DNA from: CAVXFS01 sp963761115
Lineage (GTDB): Bacteria > Pseudomonadota > Gammaproteobacteria > Burkholderiales > Gallionellaceae
Assembly: GCA_963761115.1 (NCBI GenBank)
Contig: CAVXFS010000004.1
Location: 496,001 to 560,000, forward strand
Direction of reading: 5' to 3'
DNA length: 64,000 nt
Part shown: positions 26,990 to 34,182 of the stretch, piece by piece
How positions within the stretch are numbered: the stretch's first letter is position 1
Layout: every line of letters starts with the position of its first letter
Made by a program: the position numbers and the translations under genes
Notes under the pieces: model-generated
Database searches by the model: none
Told to the model about the DNA's origin: nothing
Seen by the model: the letters and a program-made list of their open reading frames with translations, nothing else

Positions 26990-27347
26990 GTTTTCTCCAA
27001 AGTTAAGTAAGCCTGCCATGCCGTCATATTCAAGCGCATGCAGGAATCAGGCTATCGTTGAAAAAATCATGCATTACCGAATGATGCTTACAGCCGCGCG
27101 CGGCATGGTCCGGCGAACTGCAGGCAGATACGCCGCGCAGCCATTTGCATATACTTCCATACGATAGTGCGTCCCCTATAAAGTTCATTGTTGCCGGATA
27201 TTTTTCAGAACAATATCCGGCACGGCATTCTGGTAGTGCCTGCCTGCAAAATACCCACTCATGTCAAGCTGTCTGAGTAGCCTGCAAGCAAGTCATGCGA
27301 TTGGTGACAGAATGTTTGGCAACCGTCAGGTAATTGCGGGAGGCAAT
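26990..27347. other. Spacer before radC with one stem-loop
   Basis: No gene is credible here. A 9-bp perfect stem, GCCGGATAT (27193-27201) and ATATCCGGC (27213-27221), surrounds an 11-base loop. No T run follows on either strand. Confidence 0.5.
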
Positions 27348-28022
27348 GTGACCATCAAGAACTGGCCGGAAGGGGAGCGTCCGCGGGAAAAACTTCTCCA
27401 GCGCGGCGCGCCTGCGCTTTCCGATGCCGAACTGCTCGCCATATTCCTGCGTATCGGGGTGAAGGGGAAAAGTGCAGTGGACCTGGCGCGTGAGTTGCTT
27501 GCCCGATTTGGCAGTCTGACCAGGCTGTTCGCCTCCAGCCAGAAGGATTTCTGCGCTGTTCCCGGCATGGGGCAGGCCAAGTATGTGCAATTGCTGGCAG
27601 TGCAGGAAATGGCGCGGCGCTCGCTGCATGAACAGATGCAGGCGGGCGATGCGCTGAATTCGCCGCGCGCGGTGCGCGACTATCTGCAACTGTTGCTGCG
27701 CGGGCGCGAGCAGGAAGTATTCATGGCGATCTTTCTGGACTCCCAGCACCGGGTGACTGCGGCAGAAGAACTGTTTCATGGCACGCTGACGCAGACCAGT
27801 GTGTACCCGCGCGAGGTGGTGAAGCGCGCGCTGCACCACAATGCCGCCGCACTCATCTTCGCCCATAACCATCCATCGGGAGTGGCCGAGCCGAGCCAGT
27901 CCGACCGGCTGCTGACCGATGCATTGAAACAGTCCTTGTCGCTGGTGGATGTGCGCGTGCTCGATCATTTCATTGTGGCGGGTGCAGGTTGTTTGTCATT
28001 TGCCGAGAGCGGGATGCTGTAG
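27348..28022 (+). CDS. radC: RadC-family JAMM/MPN protein
   Basis: RadC proteins carry an N-terminal helix-hairpin-helix-like region and a C-terminal JAMM metalloprotease-like domain; the true role is disputed. The 224-residue product shows WPEGERPREKLLQRGAPALSDAELLAIFLRIGVKG, VPGMGQAKYVQLLAVQEMARR and the metal motif AHNHPSGVAEPSQSD. I start it at GTG 27348 because GGGAGG lies four bases before and the family begins at this point; an ATG at 27261 adds an unrelated leader. Confidence 0.92.
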   Translation: MTIKNWPEGERPREKLLQRGAPALSDAELLAIFLRIGVKGKSAVDLARELLARFGSLTRLFASSQKDFCAVPGMGQAKYVQLLAVQEMARRSLHEQMQAGDALNSPRAVRDYLQLLLRGREQEVFMAIFLDSQHRVTAAEELFHGTLTQTSVYPREVVKRALHHNAAALIFAHNHPSGVAEPSQSDRLLTDALKQSLSLVDVRVLDHFIVAGAGCLSFAESGML

Positions 28023-28149
28023 TGCATATACTGGAGCGCCATGCGGATCGCCGGTAGACCGCGAATGTGACCGGAAGCATCATGGCGTGTGCAGGGATGT
28101 TTTATACTGCCGACAACTTCAGGATATGGACCACCTTAAAATCTCCGGC

Positions 28150-28947
28150 ATGAAACTTATCCAATCCCGCGACAATCCTTTTTTCAGGGATCTGCTCAAG
28201 CTCACCGGCTCGGCGCGACAGCGCAACAAATCTTCGCGCACCTTGCTGGATGGTTCGCATTTGCTGGGCGCCTGTCTGGATGCGGGGCATATGCCATTGC
28301 ATGTCCTGGTGAACGAGGCTGCGCTGCACAACGATGAGATCAATGCGTTGTTGCAGCGGATGGAGCAGGTTCAGGTCACCCGACTGAACGACAACTTGTT
28401 TGCGCAACTAAGCGAACTGAAAACACCCAGCGGCATACTCGCGCTGATCGATATTCCACTGCCTGCGGCAAGCATTGCCGGCAGCAGCTTTACCCTGATT
28501 CTGGAAGATGTGCAGGACCCCGGCAATCTCGGTTCGATGTTGCGTTCCGCGGCCGCTGCAGGATGCGATGCGGTGGTCCTGTCCGGAGGCTGCGCCGATG
28601 CCTGGTCGCCCAGGGTGTTGCGCGCCGGGATGGGCGGGCATTTTGTTGTTGCCATCCACGAGTCCGCCGATTTGTCTGAAACGATCGCGCATTTCAAGGG
28701 CAGTGTGTTTGCAGCGTCACCAACCGCTGCGGAGAGTTTGTACGATTGCGATTTGCGCGGCAAGGTGGCGTTCGTCGCTGGCAATGAAGGTGCGGGTCTG
28801 TCTGCTGAATTGCTCGCGTTATGCCGGCCTGTGACCATCCCGATGCCGGGGAAAGTGGAGTCGCTTAATGTTGCCGCCGCTGCAGCGGTCTGTTTGTTCG
28901 AGTCGGTCAGGCAGCGGCGTCTTGTTCCCGGGGGTTCAACCCGATAA
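28150..28947 (+). CDS. TrmH/SpoU-family RNA 2'-O-methyltransferase
   Basis: The 265-residue product is a SPOUT methyltransferase: N-terminal SpoU substrate-binding domain (KLIQSRDNPFFRDLLKLTGSARQRNKSSRTLLDGSHLL), then the knot domain with LILEDVQDPGNLGSMLRSAAAAG, AFVAGNEGAGLSAELL and VTIPMPGKVESLNVAAAAAVCLFE, which carries the SAM-binding knot. It probably methylates rRNA (RlmB-like), target unknown. I start it at the ATG at 28150, where the family begins, though 28126 is possible. Confidence 0.9.
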   Translation: MKLIQSRDNPFFRDLLKLTGSARQRNKSSRTLLDGSHLLGACLDAGHMPLHVLVNEAALHNDEINALLQRMEQVQVTRLNDNLFAQLSELKTPSGILALIDIPLPAASIAGSSFTLILEDVQDPGNLGSMLRSAAAAGCDAVVLSGGCADAWSPRVLRAGMGGHFVVAIHESADLSETIAHFKGSVFAASPTAAESLYDCDLRGKVAFVAGNEGAGLSAELLALCRPVTIPMPGKVESLNVAAAAAVCLFESVRQRRLVPGGSTR

Positions 28948-28999
28948 GGTTTTCAACAGTAAAAATCAACCGGGGCCGGGTTGCCGCAGGGCTGTTTTT

Positions 29000-30109
29000 C
29001 TAGTCAGCCGATTTTTCAATGTACTGATCCAGTGCCTTCAGCATCATTCCGGGCTTGCTCATTTCCCCCATCAATGCTTGACCTGCGGTAATTTCGTCGG
29101 CAGTCATCGAGGAAGATAGTTTTTCCGGATTTGCATTATCCGGGTTGTCTGTTGCAGGAACATTTGATGCAGACAAGCTATAAAGTGCATAGGCTATCAC
29201 GCGACTTCGGGCCACACCCTTTGCGTTCGCATACATTTCCCCAAGGTTATTTTGTGCGTCGGCATCGCCCTGATCGGCGGCGAGCCGATACCAATTCACG
29301 GCTTCCTTGTAGTCTGGTGCGTCACCCATGCCATTTTCATAGAGTGTCCCAAGGGTGAATTGCGCATCGACATCGCCCTGGTCGGCGGCGAGCCGATACC
29401 ATTTCAGCGCCTCCTTGTAGTCTTGTGGCACGCCCAGGCCGCTTGCATACATCTCGCCCAGATTGAATTGCGCATTGGCATATCCTTGTTCGGCGGCGCG
29501 CCGGTACCAGGTTACCGCCTCATTATAATCCTGGGGGACGCCATGACCGGTCTCGTGCATCACCCCCAGGTTGTTTTGAGCATCGGCCCGGCCTTGATCT
29601 GCGGAGAGTCGAAACCACTTCACCGCTTCCTTGTCGTCCTGGGGGATGCCCAGGCCGTTTGCATACATCGTCCCGATGGTGAATTGCGCCAGTGCATCGC
29701 CCAATATGGCCAACGGTCTCCACTCCTTCAGGGCATTGGCAAAATCCTTATTCCTGTATGCGGCCATTCCCCTGTTGAATTCCGCGTGGTCGTTCGGGGA
29801 GACGGTTTTCCAGCCGCTCGGGCACGAGGGCACATAGGGGTAATAAGCATCGCTGGCAGCGCAGTAATAATAGCTGATCGGAGGCGGCGGGGTGGCAGGT
29901 GCATTGCCCGTGTCATAGACCGGTGATGGCTGCATGTAGATTGGTTGAGGCATGGTCATGTCATATGCGTCATAACCTCCGATCTGCAGAGGCGATATCC
30001 AGCCCCTTCCCGAATTCCAGCCGTGGCCATAACCACGCCCGTGATCATGGCCGCGGTCAGCGTAGACCGGAGCGCTTAGTAACATTGCAAGAAATAGAAC
30101 TGTTTTCAT
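29000..30109 (-). CDS. Secreted Sel1-repeat protein with His/Gly-rich N-terminus
   Basis: The 369-residue product has a signal peptide (MKTVLFLAMLLSAPVYA) and a His/Gly-rich stretch (DRGHDHGRGYGHGWNSGRG). It then carries about five Sel1 repeats of roughly 36 residues of the form YANGLGIPQDDKEAVKWFRL, covering residues ~120-310. Sel1 repeats form helical scaffolds for protein contacts. The His-rich stretch might bind metal. GGAGG precedes the ATG at 30109. There are no operon partners. Confidence 0.85.
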   Translation of the reverse strand: MKTVLFLAMLLSAPVYADRGHDHGRGYGHGWNSGRGWISPLQIGGYDAYDMTMPQPIYMQPSPVYDTGNAPATPPPPISYYYCAASDAYYPYVPSCPSGWKTVSPNDHAEFNRGMAAYRNKDFANALKEWRPLAILGDALAQFTIGTMYANGLGIPQDDKEAVKWFRLSADQGRADAQNNLGVMHETGHGVPQDYNEAVTWYRRAAEQGYANAQFNLGEMYASGLGVPQDYKEALKWYRLAADQGDVDAQFTLGTLYENGMGDAPDYKEAVNWYRLAADQGDADAQNNLGEMYANAKGVARSRVIAYALYSLSASNVPATDNPDNANPEKLSSSMTADEITAGQALMGEMSKPGMMLKALDQYIEKSAD

Positions 30110-30267
30110 GAGTAGCCTCCCGGCATGCCAAATGTATCTGCGGATGCTGGCATTGTATGCTTTCAGGGTTGAGAGTGAGATTTGGCGGCAGTAGTTCAAT
30201 GCTGATCCCTGAAACTCCGCCAACTTTACAGCTCATTCAATCGTGAACGTGTAGACCAACCCCGCAG

Positions 30268-30292
30268 GTTGGGCTGAGGTACGAAGCCCAAC
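30268..30292. repeat. REP-like palindrome upstream of the Sel1 gene
   Basis: GTTGGGCT and AGCCCAAC form an 8-bp stem with a 9-base loop. The loop and arm resemble those of the palindrome at 8887-8917 (shared GGG..TGAG...ACG..AAGCCC arrangement). Confidence 0.55.
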
Positions 30293-30323
30293 GCTTTCGA
30301 ATAAAGGGTCCAGGCCCACACTG

Positions 30324-30965
30324 TCACGTGAAAAGCCATCGCTGCACCAGGCGCGTGTAGTGCGGCATGACCACATAGACCATCAGAAAGACCACCACGG
30401 AAGTGACTACAAGAGTGGTGAGCGGTAGGCTCGAAGGAATCCTGAACAGTCGAAGCATGGGAGAGACAACAAAGGGCACTCCAAGCGCCAGCGGGTAGAT
30501 AACCGACCATGTGATCAGGAACTGCTTCCAGCGCACGGGCACCTTTGCTTTGGCGCCAGCAGGAGTGAACCAGAAGTCCAGGCCGCTGCTGATGTAGAAG
30601 TCGTCGGCTCCGACAAACAGTGGCTGAACCTTCTCTATGAGCTGCTCGCGTTCGCTCGACTCCATCCAGCTTTTGAGGTTTTTCGTCGTGTCAAACCGGA
30701 TGATCACGGTGTACGTCTCTGTGACTCCGGGGATCGGGCGCACTATGTGCCAGTCCAGATTACCTTTCGACGCTCGACAAAGCGGTGCTATTTCGTCCAG
30801 CCAGCGTTCGTACTCGACATGTTTATCACTGCGGATTCGGTGGGTGATGACGACGGTAGCGCCGACGTCGTTACTGATGGGTGCTTGTGTCAACTGAAGG
30901 TCTCCCTTAGCGGTGGCGCGGCGATCTTGAGAAGGAATAAAGCGGCCGGGCTCAATATATATCAA
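30324..30965 (-). CDS. Antibiotic-biosynthesis-monooxygenase-domain membrane protein
   Basis: Residues ~30-130 fit an ABM-type fold (VVITHRIRSDKHVEYERWLDEIAPLCRASKGNLDWHIVRP, then YTVIIRFDTTKNLKSWMES). The C-terminal ~75 residues hold two strongly hydrophobic segments (LITWSVIYPLALGVPFVVSPML and LPLTTLVVTSVVVFLMVYVVMP), so the ABM domain is tethered to the inner membrane. Similar two-part proteins are known from other bacteria without a defined role. Whether it degrades a quinone or other small compound cannot be read from the sequence. Confidence 0.8.
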   Translation of the reverse strand: MIYIEPGRFIPSQDRRATAKGDLQLTQAPISNDVGATVVITHRIRSDKHVEYERWLDEIAPLCRASKGNLDWHIVRPIPGVTETYTVIIRFDTTKNLKSWMESSEREQLIEKVQPLFVGADDFYISSGLDFWFTPAGAKAKVPVRWKQFLITWSVIYPLALGVPFVVSPMLRLFRIPSSLPLTTLVVTSVVVFLMVYVVMPHYTRLVQRWLFT

Positions 30966-31120
30966 AGCGGGTTGTTTGAATTAATTAGTGGAGAAATGAG
31001 CCTGGCCACTTTAATTCTGCACATCCGCCCGCATAGACGGTTACGCACAAGCCTGCATCGGTTTGAATGCCGTTTGCATTCAAACCGGAACTATCTCCAG
31101 GTTATGGAGACAAATTAAAG

Positions 31121-31417
31121 ATGCAATATCTCTCTCGTCCCATTCCGCAGTCCCCCGGTCTGCTGCGCAAGCTGGCCGTCTCCGTTGCAAGTGTCGCATT
31201 GTTCGGGCTGGCATTGATGTTTTCTGCGCTGCTGTTTGCGCTCGTCCTGGTCGCCGGCGCTGCGGCCTGGGGCTGGCTGTGGTGGCGTACCCGTGAGCTG
31301 CGCAGACAGATGGGCATGCAACAACGGCACGGCGAGGTATTTGATGGCGAAGAGACAAAGGGACACGTGATAGAGGGCGAGGTGATTCGCGTGCCGGACC
31401 CGGTTGATGACAGGTGA
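31121..31417 (+). CDS. Small membrane protein of unknown function
   Basis: The 98-residue product has one long hydrophobic region (LAVSVASVALFGLALMFSALLFALVLVAGAAAWGWLWW, residues ~18-55), long enough for one or two membrane passes, followed by a basic stretch RTRELRRQMG and an acidic tail with EVIRVPDP. GGAG stands 12 bases before the ATG at 31121. A longer frame opens at 31067. It lies just upstream of the alcohol dehydrogenase. I recognise no family. Confidence 0.65.
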   Translation: MQYLSRPIPQSPGLLRKLAVSVASVALFGLALMFSALLFALVLVAGAAAWGWLWWRTRELRRQMGMQQRHGEVFDGEETKGHVIEGEVIRVPDPVDDR

Positions 31418-31502
31418 GGGTGCTTGATTCGGTCTGTCCGAGGGGTATAGTCAAGCGCTGCATTGCGGTTTTCAGGTTATTGTTACACACGGAGGCATCA
31501 TC

Positions 31503-32549
31503 ATGATCAAGACCAAATCCTACGCGGCTCTGAGTGCTTCGAGTCCGCTTGTTCCCTTTGAGATCCAGCGCCGCGACCCCGGACCTGAAGACGTACAGAT
31601 CCAGATACTCTATTGCGGCGTTTGTCATTCCGACCTGCACACGGCGCGCAATGAATGGCATAACACCATCTATCCTTCCGTACCGGGCCACGAGATCGTC
31701 GGCCGCGTGGTCGCAGTGGGCAACAAGGTGAAGGGTTTCAAGGCGGGCGACCTGGCGGGCGTGGGCTGCATGGTCGACAGTTGCGGGTATTGTCATTCGT
31801 GCAACGAGGGTGTCGAGCAGTATTGCGAGAATGGGTTTACCGGGACCTACAACGGCCCGGTGTTCGGCGGTGAAAATACCCATGGCGGTTATTCCGAGAC
31901 CATCGTCGTCAAGGAATCATTTGTCCTGCGTATCCGGCATGACGAAAAGGACCTGGCAAGCGTGGCCCCGCTGCTGTGCGCCGGCATCACCACCTACTCG
32001 CCATTGCGTCATTGGGGCGCGGGTCCCGGCAAGAAGGTGGGCATCGTCGGCCTTGGCGGCCTCGGACATATGGGCGTGAAGATCGCGCACGCGATGGGGG
32101 CGCATGTGGTGCTGTTCACCACTTCTCCCGGCAAGGTGGCGGATGGCAAGCGGCTGGGTGCCGACGAGGTCTGCATCTCCACCGATCCCGAACAGATGGC
32201 GACCCACGCCAACCAGCTCGACTTCATCCTGAACACGGTCGCGGCATCGCACGACCTCGACGCATTCCTGCAACTGCTCAAGCTGGACGGCACCATGACG
32301 CTGGTGGGTGCGCCGGCCAAGCCGCATCCTTCGCCGGGTGTTTTCAACCTGATCTTCAAGCGCCGCCAACTGGCCGGCTCGCTGATCGGCGGGATACGCG
32401 AAACCCAGGAGATGCTCGACTTCTGCGCGCAGCACGGTCTGGTCTCGGATATCGAAGTGGTGCCGATGGATTACATCAACACCGCCTATGAACGGATGCT
32501 GAAGAATGACGTGAAGTATCGCTTCGTGATCGATATGGCCAGGTTCTAG
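31503..32549 (+). CDS. Zinc-dependent NAD(P) alcohol dehydrogenase
   Basis: This 348-residue medium-chain dehydrogenase is of the cinnamyl-alcohol-dehydrogenase/YahK type. It has the catalytic-zinc Cys in CGVCHSDLHTARNEW, the His in GHEIVG, the four structural-zinc Cys in CMVDSCGYCHSCNEGVEQYC and a nucleotide-binding GLGGLGHMGVKIAHAMGAHV. Relatives reduce a broad range of aldehydes with NADPH. Its likely physiological role is aldehyde detoxification, though this is not shown here. It is followed 7 bases later by a small membrane protein. Confidence 0.93.
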   Translation: MIKTKSYAALSASSPLVPFEIQRRDPGPEDVQIQILYCGVCHSDLHTARNEWHNTIYPSVPGHEIVGRVVAVGNKVKGFKAGDLAGVGCMVDSCGYCHSCNEGVEQYCENGFTGTYNGPVFGGENTHGGYSETIVVKESFVLRIRHDEKDLASVAPLLCAGITTYSPLRHWGAGPGKKVGIVGLGGLGHMGVKIAHAMGAHVVLFTTSPGKVADGKRLGADEVCISTDPEQMATHANQLDFILNTVAASHDLDAFLQLLKLDGTMTLVGAPAKPHPSPGVFNLIFKRRQLAGSLIGGIRETQEMLDFCAQHGLVSDIEVVPMDYINTAYERMLKNDVKYRFVIDMARF

Positions 32550-32556
32550 AAAGATC

Positions 32557-32898
32557 ATGCCTGCCTGGCTCATCCCGGCGCTCAAGTCCATCCTGCCGCA
32601 TGTCGGCACCATCGTGTCTGCGGCGGCGCCCGTATTCACCAGGAAAAGTGCCGATGCCGCCGCCAATCAGGCGATATTGCTGCAACAGCAGATATCCGAA
32701 CTTCAGGTCGCGGCATTCGAGAACGACGCGCACATCAAGGAACTGGCGCTGCAAATGAAAAATGCGGTGGAGGCCCTGGAAAAGGAAACATCACTCGCGG
32801 AAAAACGCCATCAGCGGATCATGCTTCTGTGCTTCGCGGCGATCATCCTGTCCGTCGTTTCTCTTGGTACCGCGTCGATCATTCTCCTGGCGCGATGA
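32557..32898 (+). CDS. Small coiled-coil protein with C-terminal membrane anchor
   Basis: The 113-residue product has a helical, Gln/Glu/Ala-rich middle (QQQISELQVAAFENDAHIKELALQMKNAVEALEKE, residues ~44-78), likely a coiled coil, and one C-terminal hydrophobic segment (IMLLCFAAIILSVVSLGTASIILLA), giving a tail-anchored layout. It starts 7 bases after the alcohol dehydrogenase stop, so the two are probably co-transcribed. No family recognised. Confidence 0.65.
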   Translation: MPAWLIPALKSILPHVGTIVSAAAPVFTRKSADAAANQAILLQQQISELQVAAFENDAHIKELALQMKNAVEALEKETSLAEKRHQRIMLLCFAAIILSVVSLGTASIILLAR

Positions 32899-33034
32899 TT
32901 CCCTCATTGGTGACAGGAGCGAAAGCCCGAGGCCAGATACCGTCATGGAAGTCAAGTCTGCGGCGTGGGGATCGGTTATAAATATCAATCGCACTGACCC
33001 CATCGATTTACTTTGGTTGAGGCGCGCCGCATGT

Positions 33035-33373
33035 TCACGTCTCCATACAGGCAACACAGCGCGTTGTGACAGGGTCTGCGTTTAGCCTGCGCGGATCGAT
33101 TTCCTTTCCGCACACGTAGCAATACCCGAAATCTCCGGCTGCCAGCCGTTTCAATGCCCCTTCAATCTTGACCAGTTGGGACTCGCGGCGCCTGATGATT
33201 TCCTGGGCCATCTGTTGGGACTGCATGGCATCCATACGCGACAGACGACCAAAGCTTGCCTGGTCCAGTTCCACAGGTCGAGCCGCTTCTTTAGAAGCCG
33301 CGGCAATATTCAGTAGATCTGCCTGTAACTGAAGCAGGTGCTGACTGTATCTTTCGGTATCTTCTGCATTCAT
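33035..33373 (-). CDS. DksA/TraR-type C4 zinc-finger protein
   Basis: The 112-residue product carries the DksA/TraR zinc finger CYVCGKEIDPRRLNADPVTTRCVAC (residues ~85-109) behind a short helical region. DksA proteins bind RNA polymerase through its secondary channel with ppGpp. The acidic DxxDxA tip of DksA's coiled coil is not obvious, so this is a short paralogue rather than the housekeeping DksA. It stands alone. Confidence 0.85.
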   Translation of the reverse strand: MNAEDTERYSQHLLQLQADLLNIAAASKEAARPVELDQASFGRLSRMDAMQSQQMAQEIIRRRESQLVKIEGALKRLAAGDFGYCYVCGKEIDPRRLNADPVTTRCVACMET

Positions 33374-33530
33374 CCGGTCACTCGATAATTTATTGCAAGG
33401 GCCAGGCCTGACGTTTTACGGAATTTGGTGTCAGGACTTGTCTTTTGCCCTGCGCTCAGGAACGGCAAAAAAAAAGACCAGACCCCGATGTGCGTGCCGT
33501 TGCGGGTCCGCTTGAGCGAGTGGTCAGGCG

Positions 33531-33956
33531 TCACTTCGGTACGGCCGGGACAAGCCCGTACTTGGACATGACGGATACAAGGGCCGCTTTGTCCGGCGGT
33601 CCTCCGGCGTTGACCACGACGGCGACATCCTTGAAGTATTGGGCTCCGATGTCCGGAGACTGGACGACCAGGGCGCGAGCTGTCTCGGTGAACGGATTCG
33701 AGAATGCATGAACCACTCCCTTTGGCGTGCTCATGCATTGGCCTGGTGTCAGATCGCGAGTCTCATTTCCGACCGTGTAGCGAAGGGTTCCCTCCAGAAC
33801 GTAGAGGCATTCTTCGTTGTTGGAGTGACTGTGTGGCGGAGGAACGTTTGAGCCAGGAGGCACGGTCAGTTCAAACATTCCGAGGCTCGCTGTGTGCGAG
33901 CCATCGACAACGTAGTTGATGCCAAGTTGGCCGATTTTGATTTCAGTAGCACTCAT
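33531..33956 (-). CDS. Cupin-domain protein
   Basis: The 141-residue product shows both cupin motifs: PPPHSHSNNEECLYVLEGTLRYTVG with the metal-binding His/Glu set, and PKGVVHAFSNP with the second His. Cupins of this size serve as small enzymes or ligand-binding proteins. It is divergent from nothing recognisable and has no operon partner, so a specific function cannot be given. Confidence 0.85.
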   Translation of the reverse strand: MSATEIKIGQLGINYVVDGSHTASLGMFELTVPPGSNVPPPHSHSNNEECLYVLEGTLRYTVGNETRDLTPGQCMSTPKGVVHAFSNPFTETARALVVQSPDIGAQYFKDVAVVVNAGGPPDKAALVSVMSKYGLVPAVPK

Positions 33957-34003
33957 GGGATTCCTTTGTCAGTAGAGGTGGTGGCGTGTTGTTTAGTTCA
34001 ATA

Positions 34004-34115
34004 GGGTCAGGCTCGATTGATTTTGGTACCGCTTTTGCTTCAACTCCGATCAATGGAGTCTGACCCCATTGATCATTTAAGGGCTCTGACCCCTAGTTTA
34101 AGGGCTCTGACCCCT
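34004..34115. repeat. GGGTCAG-type inverted and tandem repeats
   Basis: An 18-base arm at 34004-34021 (GGGTCAGGCTCGATTGAT) is inversely repeated at 34049-34066 with few mismatches. Next come two identical 19-base units (TTTAAGGGCTCTGACCCCT) at 34076-34094 and 34097-34115. The spacer between the cupin and tamB holds no gene. The pattern resembles repeats seen near REP-type transposases, but no transposase is present. Confidence 0.65.
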
Positions 34116-34182
34116 TTAATCTATCAGCAACAAACCCCCACGCACAACCAGAAAAAGTATCTATGCATTCTGCCGGCCGCTC

